DNA of 64,000 bases, taken from the NCBI RefSeq assembly GCF_958450345.1, contig NC_088780.1, positions 122,960,226 to 123,024,225 of the forward strand. Reading direction: 5' to 3'. Numbering within the stretch: the first letter of the stretch is position 1; each line of letters begins with the position of its first letter. Source of the stretch: Calliphora vicina (Eukaryota > Arthropoda > Insecta > Diptera > Calliphoridae). A program made the translations under genes and the position numbers. Below the pieces are notes generated by a model. That model ran no database searches, was not told the origin of the DNA, and was given only the letters and a program-made list of their open reading frames with translations. Below are positions 23,125 through 33,185 of the stretch, piece after piece.

Positions 23125-25660
23125 TTATCACAGATCGAGCTCCTTTTCTTGATTAAACTCTAATTGGCCAAGTTATTAGCGAATTTAGATATTAAGAGTT
23201 TTTATATAAAAAATCGATTTGTTTCAGAAATATGAGTGATCACAGATCGAGCTGCTTTTCTTGATTAAACGCTAATTGGCCAAGTTATTAGCGAATTTAG
23301 ATATTTTGAGTTTTTATATAAAAAAATCGATTTTTCTTCAGAAATATGAGTGAAAACAGATCGAGCTCCTTTTCTTGATTAAACGCTTATTGGCCAAGTT
23401 ATTAGCGAATATAGATATTTTGAGTTTTTATATAAAAAATCAATTTTTGGTCAGAAATATGAGTGATCACAGATCAAACTCTTTTTCTTGATTAAACGCT
23501 TATTGGCCAAGTTATTAGCGAATTTAAATATTTTGAGTTTTTATATAAAAAATCGATTTTTGTTTAGAAATATGAGTGATCACAGATCGAGCTTCTTTTC
23601 ATGATTAAACGCTTATTGGCCAAGTTATTAGCGAATTTAGATATTTTGAGTTTTTATATAAAAAATCGATTTTTCTCAGAAATATGAGTGATCACAGATC
23701 GAGCTGCTTTTCTTGATTAAACGCTTATTGGCCAAGTTATTAGCGAATTTAGATATTGTGAGTTTTTATATAAAAAATCGATTTTTGGTCAGAAATATGA
23801 GTGATCACATATCGAGCTCCTTTTCTTGATTAAACGCTTATTGGCCAAGTTATTACCGAATTTAGTTATTTTGAGTTTTTATATAAAAAATCGATTTTTG
23901 GTCAGAAATATGAGTGATCACAGATCGAGCTCCTTTTCTTGATTAAACGCTTATTGGCCAAGTTATTAGCGAATTTAGATATTTTGAGTTTTTATATAAA
24001 AAATTGATTTTTCTTCAGAAATATGAGTGATCACAGATCAAACTCCTTTTCTTGATTAAACGCTTATTGGCCACGTTATTAGCGAATTTAGATATTTTGA
24101 GTTTTTATATAAAAAATTGATTTTTCTTCAGAAATATGAGTGATCACAGATCAAACTCGAGCTGCTTTTCTTGATTAAACGCTTATTGGCCAAGTTATTA
24201 GCGATTTTAGATATTTTGAGTTTTTATATAAAAAAATCGATTTTTGGGCTGAAGTATGAGTGATCACAGATTGAGCTCCTTTTCTTAATTAAAAGCTTAT
24301 TGGCCAAGTTATGAGCGAATTTAGATATTTTGAGTTTTTATATAAAAAAAATCGATTTTTCTTCAGAAATATGAGTGATCACAGATCGAGCTCCTTTTCT
24401 TGATTAAACGCTTATTGGCCAAGTTATTAGCGAATATAGATATTTTGAGTTTTTATATAAAAAATTGATTTTTGTTCAGAAGTATGAGTGATCACAGATC
24501 AAACTCTTTTTCTTGATTAAACGCTTATTGGCCACGTTATTAGCGAATTTAGATATTTTGAGTTTTTATATAAAAAAATCGATTTTTTTTCAGAAGTATG
24601 AGTGATTACAGATCGAGCTGCTTTTCTGGATTAAACGCTTATTGGCCAAGTTATTAGCGAATTTAGATATTTTGAGTTTTTATGTAAAAAATCGATTTTT
24701 GGTCAGAAATATGAGTGATCACAGATCAAACTCCTTTTCTTGATTAAACGCTTATTGGCTAAGTTATTAGCGAATTTAGATATTTTGAGATTTTATATAA
24801 AAAATCGATTTTTGTTCTAAAATATGAGTGATCACAGATCGAGCTGCTTTTCTTGATTAAACGCTTATTGGGCAAGTTATTAGCGAATTTAGATATTTTG
24901 ATTTTTTATATAAAAAAATCGATTTTTCTTCAGAAATATGAGAGATCACAGATCGAGCTCGTTTTCTTGATTAAACGCTTATTGGGCAAGTTATTAGCGA
25001 TTTTAGATATTATTTGTTATATAAAAAATTGATTTTTGCTCAGAAATATGAGTGATCACAGATCGAGCTCCTTTTCTTGATTACACGCTTATTGGCCAAG
25101 TTATTAGCGAATTTAGATATTTTGAGTTTTTATATAAAAAATCGATTTTTGTTAAGAAATATGAGTGATCACAGATCGAGCTCCTTTTCTTGATTCAACG
25201 CTTATTGGCCAAGTTATTAGCGATTTTAGATATTGTGAGTTTTTATATAAAAAAATCGATTTTTGGTCAGAAATAATTCTTGATTAAACGCTTATTGGCC
25301 AAGTTATTAGCGAATTTAGATATTTTGAGTTTTTATATAAAAAATTGATTTTTCACAGAAATATGAGTGATCACAGATCGAGCTGCTTTTCTTGATTAAA
25401 CGCTTATTGGCCAAGTTATTAGCGATTTTAGATATTGTGAGTTTTTATATAAAAAAGTGATTTTTGGTCAGAAATATGACTGATCACAGATCGAGCTTTT
25501 TTTCTTGATCAAACGCTTATTGGCCAAGTTATTAGCTAATTTAGATATTTTGAGTTTTTATATAAAAAATCGATTTTTGGTCAGAAATATGAGTGATCAC
25601 AGATCTAGCTCCTTCTCTTCTTATTTGCCATGTTATTAACGAATTTATATATTTTGAGGT
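23125..25660 (+). repeat. Satellite array, about 22 units of 113 bp
   Basis: Unit starts, anchored on 'gatcacagatcgagct', fall at about 23127, 23238, 23352, 23465, 23578, 23690, 23802, 23915, 24029, 24142, 24262, 24377, 24490, 24604, 24717, 24830, 24944, 25054, 25167, 25369, 25482 and 25595. Most spacings are 112-114 bp; one unit carries a 7-bp insertion (24142-24262) and one is truncated (near 25270). Each unit holds the palindromes TTGGCCAA, TGATCA and ATCGAT. It is the Helitron-1 core repeat in the opposite orientation. There are no spacers, so it is not a CRISPR array. Confidence 0.95.
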
Positions 25661-25810
25661 ACATATTATTTTTTCGGCCCAAGGACCAGGCCTATTGAAA
25701 CTGGCTAAAATTGGTGCATTATTTCACCTAGCCCCCATACAAATGTCCTCCCGAAATTGGACTTTATCGGTCATAAATGTTTAATTTATATGTTTTATAT
25801 ACATATATAC
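25661..25810 (+). repeat. R-b repeat fragment
   Basis: The string 'ggtacatattattttttcggcccaag' through 'ggactttatcggtcataaatg' matches 48410-48530. It directly abuts the satellite array, so it may mark where amplification stopped. Confidence 0.7.
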
Positions 25811-26545
25811 GGAATGTATGTCACCTAATTTTTTCATCCCCTGGTTTCACGGCTGACCTATTATATAGTCTCTTCTATAGTGTCGTCTATAGACTTTCTG
25901 TATTCTTCTTACCTATATTTTTTTTTGAAAATTGTTCGTTTTGGCATTGAGGGATAACTTAAGGCACCGTCACACATACCAAATATTTAATTCAAAAAGC
26001 GTTCTTTACTCTTACAAGTGTTTTGTAAGATCAAATAGCATCAAAACAAAAAGGGTTATGATTCAAATATTTGTTATGTGTTACCGTACCTTAAGAGTCT
26101 AAACGTTCAAGAGAAATCAGAATATTTAATGTAGTATAAAAATGTAAAATGTTCAACAAATATCTTAAACAGAGTACCCAAAATATTCGATCACAATCAA
26201 GTTATCGCTGCAACACGTGTGTTTAAATATACAACATTTGTGTAACAATTGATAAATTTATTTATGCAATAAAAGAAACATTTTATTCAAAATTGCATCA
26301 AAAGAAGGATTTTCTGGTTGGTGATTTTAACAAGTAAGTAAGTTTTACTCAATGTAGCCTGGCAACCCAAATATGTATTCAAAAACCAACAACAACAACA
26401 ACATGACAATGATGATAATTGAGAGAACAATTAATTAAGTACCGGATAATGTTGAATAAGTTTCTCTTATCAAAAAGTACCAACAATTTGTTTGCCCATT
26501 TGTGTTTGTTTATATTCTTAGGTATGTATGTATGTATATCAATTA

Positions 26546-27843
26546 AGGAGTGAGATCGAAAAATTCTTAACATACATATATGTTTATAAAAAAGAAACCA
26601 CTAAACTTACAGCTTTAATTTTTTTTTTATTTGATTGAAATTATTATTACAATTTACAAAAAAAATTATTTTTATAGTTTTAATCACTAGTGATGAAATT
26701 TTGAACCTTTTTCGGAAACCCTTCCATTAACGTTTTTATAGTGCTTTCTGTCACTTTGCTCGAACATGTAGTCCATCTTCGTTTAAAATCTACCACACTT
26801 TTGGACACCTTTTTTGTACTCTTCAATTCTCTTTTAACAAGAGCCCAATATCTCTCCACTGGCCTTAGCTCCGGGCAGTTTGGAGGATTTGCCTCTCTTG
26901 GTACAAATACCACATTATTGTTCTTGTACCACTCAAGGGCTTGTTTGCCATAGTGACAGGATGCCAAGTCAGGCCAAAAATAAGTGGACACATTATGAAG
27001 TCTTATGAATGGAAGCAGCCTTTTTTGTAAACATTCCTTGATGTAAATTTCGGTATTTATAGAGCCCGTTGTAACAAATGAGTGGCTTCTTTTGCCGCAA
27101 CTGCATATTGCTTGCCATACCAAGAACTTTCTGGGAAATTTTGTCTGCTTTTGGGTCCTAAACTTTTCTTCAACATTCCCTCGAGCATCAGCAACATAAA
27201 ATTTTTGACCTGGAAGTTGCGAAAAATCTGCCAGAACATACGTTTCGTCATCCATTATGCAGCAAGAATATTTTTTAATAAAACTTGACTTCAATTTCCG
27301 TGCTCTGTTTTTGGCCTCTAAATTTTTAGTAGCGTTCCTGTCAGGAACTTTTTGAGCCTTGTATGTTTTTAAACCTGCATTAGCTTTAACTTTTCGTACC
27401 AAATAGTCCGAGCACTGAGCTAACCGGGCTGCTTTCCTACCGGATGTGTTGGGAGCTCTTTTGAAAATGCGTTCTATTTTTTTGGCTTTAGAAACATCAT
27501 GTGGACCATTCCTTCTACCTGAACCAGGTTTTCTATCAACTGACAAGTTCTCCCGGTACTGTTTAATAACATTGGAAACAGTTTGACGGCAGACCTTTGT
27601 ATGCTTGGCCAACTTTTTGTAAGACCAAGTTGGGTTTTGTTGAAAATATTTAATAATTTCAGTACGCACTTTTTTCTGGTCACTAATTTTAATCAGATTA
27701 ACAAAAAAATTAATATAATTGACATTACACATAATAACTGACATGTTTTTCAAAGGTAACTTGATCAAAAAAAAATTCAAATAATACTTGGGTTAAAAAA
27801 TGTAATGAAAAACGTGTGTTAAGAATTTTTCGATCTCACTCCT
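26546..27843 (-). mobile_element. DD37E Tc1/mariner-superfamily transposon, nearly intact
   Basis: The ends AGGAGTGAGATCGAAAAATT and the inverse pair up over about 28 bp, flanked by TA (26544-26545 and 27844-27845). It is 1298 bp and holds one uninterrupted transposase frame. It is the best-preserved member of a family with relics at 9603, 43686, 45909, 55903, 58310 and 60627. Confidence 0.93.
26680..27780 (-). CDS. DD37E transposase (ITmD37E-like)
   Basis: The 366-codon frame has two helix-turn-helix regions (about 40-75 and 100-135), a basic PGSGRRNG linker (85-92), and a catalytic domain with Asp at MDDETYV (177/178), Asp271 in WPDLAS and Glu309 in RPVERYW. There are 37 residues between the last two, which defines DD37E; this family (ITmD37E) was described from mosquitoes. 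It would cut and paste the surrounding element into TA sites. The ancestral start ATG, kept in the copies at 56061 and 60781 (MSDEKKV), is here ATT (27685-27687, Ile32). The frame is nevertheless open upstream to Met13 or Met1, because a short indel put the leader in frame. No internal stop or frameshift is visible, so it may still make protein, with an extended N-terminus. Confidence 0.92.
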   Translation of the reverse strand: MNFFLIKLPLKNMSVIMCNVNYINFFVNLIKISDQKKVRTEIIKYFQQNPTWSYKKLAKHTKVCRQTVSNVIKQYRENLSVDRKPGSGRRNGPHDVSKAKKIERIFKRAPNTSGRKAARLAQCSDYLVRKVKANAGLKTYKAQKVPDRNATKNLEAKNRARKLKSSFIKKYSCCIMDDETYVLADFSQLPGQKFYVADARGNVEEKFRTQKQTKFPRKFLVWQAICSCGKRSHSFVTTGSINTEIYIKECLQKRLLPFIRLHNVSTYFWPDLASCHYGKQALEWYKNNNVVFVPREANPPNCPELRPVERYWALVKRELKSTKKVSKSVVDFKRRWTTCSSKVTESTIKTLMEGFPKKVQNFITSD

Positions 27844-27849
27844 TATAAG

Positions 27850-28430
27850 GGGTGTTTACCGTTAATATGGGCGAGTGTGAATAAGGAAGCAGGACTATGA
27901 GGTGGAAGTGGTAAAGGGATTATTATTAGGGTGGGCTTTATGTTGTGGTTTAATTTATTTGTAAATTGAAATTCATACAAAAGTTATTGTAATTAATTTG
28001 TAACCATAGTGTTGTGATTGATTTTGATGTTGTATTCTTTGGAACAATATTTGCACAGGTGAATTTATAAAGAATTAACACCTGTATTTGCAGAGCACAC
28101 ATATTGCAACTTCGAATCACTTTGATAGTAAAAAATTACATATTTTACTATTATAGTTTTTTTTAACAGCTTCCAAGAAACTCAAATCCCAGTTCAAATA
28201 AAAATCAATTATTAGCAACACAAAAAATGATTAAATTTTCAAATTTTTTAAATCAATTCATAAAAAAATATTTATATCTCGGAAAGACTAACCCACATAT
28301 TCATAATATTGGGTGTATTACTTAAAAATGCGAAATTTACAATATATGGCGTATCTTTTGTTTTTAATAACATAAATGTCATTTTGAAGGGTACATAAAT
28401 GTCATTGATTCTCATTTAATTATTGAACAT
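27850..28430. other. No gene seen
   Basis: Unique AT-rich sequence between the DD37E transposon and the next mariner relic. The last 100 bp ('gcgaaatttacaatatatggcgtat', 'tgtcattttgaagggtacat') may be mariner flank, since it resembles 8014-8034. Confidence 0.35.
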
Positions 28431-28439
28431 TATAATGTA

Positions 28440-29440
28440 AACCACGAAGTTTTTTTTTGCTTCGAAAATTTCCAATTTTGTGCCAACAACCCGTCATATG
28501 CTGGAAGTTTTGCAATACTTCTTTAATTTTTTTAAAAAAATGCCGCTGAAGCACACCGGTTGCTCACCAAAGCTGAATGTGTCCCATCAGTTTCAACGTG
28601 CGAGAGATGGTTTGTGCGGTTCAGAAGTGATGATTTTGACACCGAAGATAAAGATCGCCCAGGCAAGTCAAAAAAGTTTGAAGACCAATAATTTGAGGCA
28701 TTACTCCATGAAGATTGTTGTAAAACATAACAAGAGCTTGCAAAATCATTGGGAGCTACTCAAGCTGCAATTTCAAAACGTTTGCGAACAGCAGGATTCA
28801 TCCAAAAGCTGGGAAATTGTGTACCATACGAATTGAAGCCGAGAAACCTTGAAATACGATATTGCATGTCCGAAATTATGCTTCAACGCTATAAAAGAAA
28901 ATCATTTCTGCACCAAATCATTACTTGCGATGAAAAATGGATCCATTACGATAACCCGAAGCGTAAGAGATCGTATGTGAAGCCCGAGACCAAATTTGTT
29001 GAGAGCAAAAACTATCACAGGGATCCTATACTGAATGCAACTGATCCGTTTGAAGAGAGCATTGAACGAAAAACGACCAGAATATGTGGCCAGACATGAA
29101 ACCGTAATATTCCATTATGACAACGCTCGGCACATGTTACAATACCTGTTAAAAAGTATTTAGAAAGAATTGGTTGGAAAGTTTTATAGTCCAGACCTTG
29201 CCCCGTCCGACTGCTAATTGTTTCGATCGATGCAGAACGCTCTCTCTGGGATACGCTTTAGTTCAGAACTGAAAACCCGAAATTGGCTTGATTCGTTCTT
29301 GGCCTCAAAATGTGAGCAGTTCTTTTGACTAGGAATCCATATATTGCCAGAATGATGGGAAAAGGTCATAGCTAACAATGGCAAATACTTTGAATGAATT
29401 TATACTGTACTAATGTTTCAAAATAAAAGTTAAAAATTTG
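28440..29440 (+). pseudogene. Mariner transposase pseudogene
   Basis: Successive frames carry PTTRHMLEVLQYFF, then HQFQRARD (a shifted frame), AISKRLRTAGFIQKLGNCVPYELKPR, and ITCDEKWIHYDNPKRKRSYVKP with the first catalytic Asp. Later nucleotides match the GHxNARPH and SPDLAPSD regions. At least three frameshifts and an internal deletion after 29060 make it non-functional. It is the most complete of the mariner relics of this lineage here. Confidence 0.85.
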
Positions 29441-29576
29441 AAAAAATCCAGCATTTTTAAAATATTTCCATACAAAATTTGTTGTATAAACCTGTAATAA
29501 ATTCATAAATTGATTATAAATAAGGCCTTTAATAACGAATTCATCATTCTTTCATTACGTTAATTACAGAACCACA

Positions 29577-29754
29577 GAGAAACATAGAGCGGAAACTAGA
29601 AGAAAACTCAAACAAAAAAAAATACTCAAAATAATCTCACATACGAGTGATGTTTTTGTTTTCACATAGTTTTTATTTCTAATACATTCTCACCACTTAG
29701 GTTTTTGACAACTGAGTTAGGTCTTTGACAGCAGAGTTTCCGCTCTATGTTTAT
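29577..29754. repeat. Short inverted repeat / MITE-like
   Basis: AACATAGAGCGGAAACT at 29582 is inverted as AGTTTCCGCTCTATGTT at 29728. The segment between holds 'ttttgacaactgagttagg', a motif also found in Helitron-1 near 14398. No target duplication was resolved. Confidence 0.45.
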
Positions 29755-30107
29755 TTCTCCATGAACAGAACATTCATATTAATAAATAGGGAACAAACAT
29801 TGTAGGACAGCACTGTCTTAAATTCTACATTATTTTAGCTTCTTTAGAAGTTCTTTTTTTCAGAGCTAAAGGGCATTTTCATGGTCCAAATCATAACTTT
29901 GTCTAAAAACTCAACTCAGTTTTTGTTTAATTTGAATAAAAAACATTTTAAAAACTGATAACTAGGCATCTTTTATAGGTCCATTGAATTACTGATAGAA
30001 CTGCATCAAAATATGCTAATAATATGAGATAATTTCTTATCATAAGCTTTAAAGTTTAAACCATAACAAACAAATTAGATTCATAGACACACAAAATCGC
30101 CATCAAC

Positions 30108-30112
30108 TCAGT
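30108..30112 (+). promoter_or_regulatory. Initiator (TCAGT) of SVWC gene A
   Basis: TCAGT, the arthropod initiator core, stands 35 bp before the ATG, within a leader block (TCAGT...TGTCTAG...AAAGA.CAATGAAATTCT) shared with gene B. Upstream at 30031-30045 are GATAA and TTATC, GATA-factor sites typical of fat-body or blood-cell genes. No TATA box stands at the usual distance. Confidence 0.5.
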
Positions 30113-30142
30113 CGATGTCTAGCATCTGGCATTAAAAGAACA

Positions 30143-30609
30143 ATGAAATTCTTGCTTCTCATAAGTTTAATTTGTGGCCTCATTATCACAAATAGAGCAG
30201 CGGAAATGAGAGGAAATTATGCAGATCCAAGTAAAGTTTAATTATTTTAGAAATTGAAATAAATTATAAATAATAATTGAATTATTTTTTTTAATAAGAA
30301 CACCCAGGAAAATGTGTTGTTAAAGGTGTTGTATTGTCGCCTGGAGAACATCCCTATTCACGTTGTGGCCGTATGTTGTGCGGTGAGAGTGGTGCGGTTG
30401 TTTTTCATACGTAAGTTTTAGAATTTTCATTATTTAAAATTTTTTACTAAAAAATATAAAAAACATATATACATATATTATTTCAATTTAGATGTGGTGC
30501 CATACTACCACCCGAAGGTCATAAGCTGGGAGAACCTATTCATCCAACAGCGCCATATCCAAAATGTTGTGAAAAACATTATATTCCAATTGAGAAGGAA
30601 AATGAGTAA
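30143..30609 (+). CDS. SVWC (single-domain von Willebrand factor C) secreted peptide A
   Basis: Three exons: 30143-30230, 30299-30410 and 30492-30609, all with GT-AG introns, joining in frame to 105 residues. Residues 1-20 are a signal peptide (MKFLLLISLICGLIITNRAA). The mature part is one SVWC domain with six cysteines (35, 52, 57, 68, 92, 93) in the order KC, RC, LCG, HTCG, YPKCC. The SVWC family includes the antiviral and immune-responsive Vago proteins of insects, but usually has eight cysteines, so this is a shorter variant. It would be secreted into haemolymph. Its role is not shown by sequence; stress or immune response is a family-based guess. The paralogue B lies 4.9 kb downstream on the same strand. 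AATAAA is at 30626-30631. Intron phases (1, 2) match gene B. Confidence 0.88.
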
Positions 30610-30625
30610 TTGTTGCAAATATATA

Positions 30626-30631
30626 AATAAA
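30626..30631 (+). terminator. Poly(A) signal of SVWC gene A
   Basis: AATAAA 17 bp after the stop codon. Confidence 0.6.
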
Positions 30632-30690
30632 TATACATATACATATGTATAGCAAATCATATGTATTTGCGATTTCTATTATTTTATTGT

Positions 30691-32666
30691 TTTTATACCA
30701 TACACCACAATATTGGGGAGGGTATTATGAGTTTTTGCCACAACCAATTTCTACGTCGATTAAATGTCCATGTAAATATTGTGCGCAATGTTTTAAGATA
30801 TTTAGATAAAATTTGGTTCATGCATTTTTTTCGTCCCAAGGAGGAAGTCTATACAATATAGGTACCTAGTAGGGTGTTCATTCGACTACTGATCGTTCAA
30901 TTAATCGAATAATTTCTTACGAATAATTATTCGAACAATTTTAAAATGGCCATTTTCGAATAACGAATAATTCAAACAATTCTAAGTAGAATAATCGAAT
31001 AAAACGAATAAATGTTCATATACATTTAAATTTATTAAATTGCTTAAATTTTTTCATAATTTCAAAATTAAATAAGTAATAATAACTCACAAAAATTGTA
31101 TTGTTTCTGAAATTCGACAAATAACTAAATACAAAGGGACTTTCGATCACTGTAGATGAGTGTTCCGATAGCTCCTTCTATAAATATATAAATATTACTG
31201 CAAAAAGTTACAATTCTAAAAACAAATCTTTAAATATATTTAACTTAGGACTTGAACCAATGAAAATAAAAGGTACGGAATAAAATATTTGTTATTTAGC
31301 TGGCGAAATATTAAAAGAATCGCAATTAATAATCAAAATTTTAACTTAGATTAAAGTGGAGTTGAATGTGATGGAGAATGTGATTTTGAAACGGTCGTCG
31401 AAAGTGATATTGAGGATGACATTTATAATGATTACATTGAAATAGATGAAGACCGTGATCTTAAAACATATGTATATAAGTGATGTTATTAACCGCGTAC
31501 GTAAGTGTTGCAAAATATTTAATAAATCGAATGATAAACACAAACATTGCAATCTAACGTTTTGTTGCAAGAAAAGCATGGAGTTCGTCTTATCGTTGAA
31601 AATCTTTGTCTAACATGGTAATAAATAAACTTTTATCGTAATTGTAAATGCGTCATGCACTGCCTGACTTCAAATTAGCCACGTTCACTGACAATGATAT
31701 CAAACTTTGGACACATTCCCTTTATTGTGTAATTACCCAAGAGCACTTTATTCAGCAAAGATTCCGCAACGTTGATAGAGCTTGATGTATAATACAATTT
31801 GTTATAAATAATTTAGAAATTGTGAATAATTAATTTACTAAAGAATTAGTTACTCAATTTAAAACCCGAAATAATGAACGACATAAAAAATGCCTTAATT
31901 CGTTTATATTGTATTTGAATTCAGGATAATGTCCAACTAGCTCAAATTTTGTAAAGCATAGCTCCATAACGGAAACTAAAGGGTTTGCTAGTCAATTTTT
32001 TTTGTAGATTGTTCGGGAGTTAATCTGATCAGAATATTTCTGATGAAAATTTATGATGGACTTTGTTTTCGAATGTTTTTTAACATTATCAATACTTGAA
32101 TTGTTAACTTTAACGTTATTTTTTGTTTTTCTTTAACAATAAAATATTAAAAAACCGACATCAAAACTTCATTCTTTAATTTTTAAAAAAAAAAATTTAA
32201 TTATTCGAATAATTCGATTAATTTTAAACGTGTGATCGAATTATTCGAACAAGTTAAAATCTCTTATTCGAATTATTCGTTTTATTCGAACAAGAGAAAA
32301 ATCGAATAATTCGAATACTCTAGTACCTAGACATATTTCGCTCATAAATAAGTTTTATATATACGAAAGTTATGTCACCAAAATTTATGATGATCGGTCC
32401 ATAATTAGTCATAGCTCCCATATACGGCCCACTTCCGGAAATCAGTTTAAAGAGCATTAATGTCTTAAAAATGTTGATATCGATATAGAATTAAACAGAA
32501 ATAAGTTTCATATAGACATAAATCAGGCGACCTAATTTCATGGTGATCGGTCCATAATTGCTCATAGCTCCCATATACGGCCCACTTTCGGAAATTTTTT
32601 GATCATTTACTTAGTGTAGGGTATTATTTGGACGGGCTTGACCGACCATACATTCTTAGTTGTTTA
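30691..32666 (+). repeat. R-b interspersed repeat split by hAT-A copy 2
   Basis: It starts 'ttttataccatacaccacaatattgggg', breaks at 30869, resumes at 32331 ('acatatttcgctcataaataag') and ends 'agtgtagggtattatttgg...ttcttagttgttt'. The complete relative at 48186-48892 shows the same start and end. It lies 80 bp past SVWC gene A. Confidence 0.75.
30870..32322. mobile_element. hAT-A element copy 2
   Basis: It begins TAGGGTGTT and ends AATACTCTA, in the opposite orientation to copy 1, and is flanked by the exact duplication GTACCTAG (30862-30869 and 32323-32330). The interior is collinear with copy 1, including the short FKLATFTDNDIKLWT frame (here plus strand near 31668). It is 1453 bp with no intact transposase. 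Confidence 0.9.
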
Positions 32667-32676
32667 TTAATGAAAT

Positions 32677-32735
32677 ATTTGGGGGATTCAAACGGTCTGC
32701 TATTAGGTCGTATTGTCATAATGTCGTAAAATATT
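32677..32735 (+). repeat. Half copy of the GGGGGATTC MITE
   Basis: 'tttgggggattcaaacggtctgctattagg' and what follows match the left arm of the palindromic MITE at 58781-59034. The right arm is absent; mariner sequence follows. Confidence 0.65.
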
Positions 32736-32739
32736 TTTT

Positions 32740-33185
32740 TAGTGGTTATATGATTTCAAAATGCGTGATTTACAATTGATGGCGTATACCGAAGCTAATG
32801 GTGAATGTGTTTCATCGGTTTCAACGTGCGAGAGATGGCTTGTGCGGTGATTTTAAACATGGAAGACAAAGATCGCCCAAGATAGCCAAAAAAGTTTCAA
32901 GACCAAGAGATCGTATGTGAAGCCCGGCCAAACAGCCGAATCGACACCAAAGCCAATTATCATGGCGCTTAGGTAATGTTCTGTATTTGGTGGGAGCAAA
33001 AGGGTCCTATCTAATATAAGCTGCTGAAATATCGCCAGACCATCACAGGGAACCTGTACCGAACGCAACCGATTCGTTTGAAGCCAGCATTGGCCGAAAA
33101 ACGCCCAGAATAAAGAAATAAAATGTATTTAGAAAGCAGTGATTGGGAAGTTTTGCTTCACCATCGATGCAGTACGCTCTCTCTC
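32740..33185 (+). pseudogene. Mariner pseudogene, heavily deleted
   Basis: Blocks matching the mariner at 28440 and 41160 appear in order: 'gtttcaacgtgcgagagatgg', 'ggaagacaaagatcgccc', 'gagatcgtatgtgaagcccgg', 'gaacgcaaccgattcgtttgaag' and 'cgatgcagtacgctctctct'. No frame longer than about 70 codons survives. It is cut at 33186 by a foldback element, and a final scrap ('ttggcctcaaaagatgagcag') resumes at 34983. Confidence 0.8.

Noticed and set aside
23125..25660. CRISPR-like periodic array
   Set aside because: The whole 113-bp unit repeats with no variable spacers, and the DNA is from an insect nucleus.
26741..27288. Plus-strand frames (70 and 68 codons) over the DD37E transposase
   Set aside because: They are antisense shadows of the intact transposase.
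26680..27780. Idea that the 366-codon frame is a domesticated host gene
   Set aside because: Perfect inverted ends and a TA duplication show a mobile element, and there are no introns or sign of host regulation. Related decayed copies surround it.
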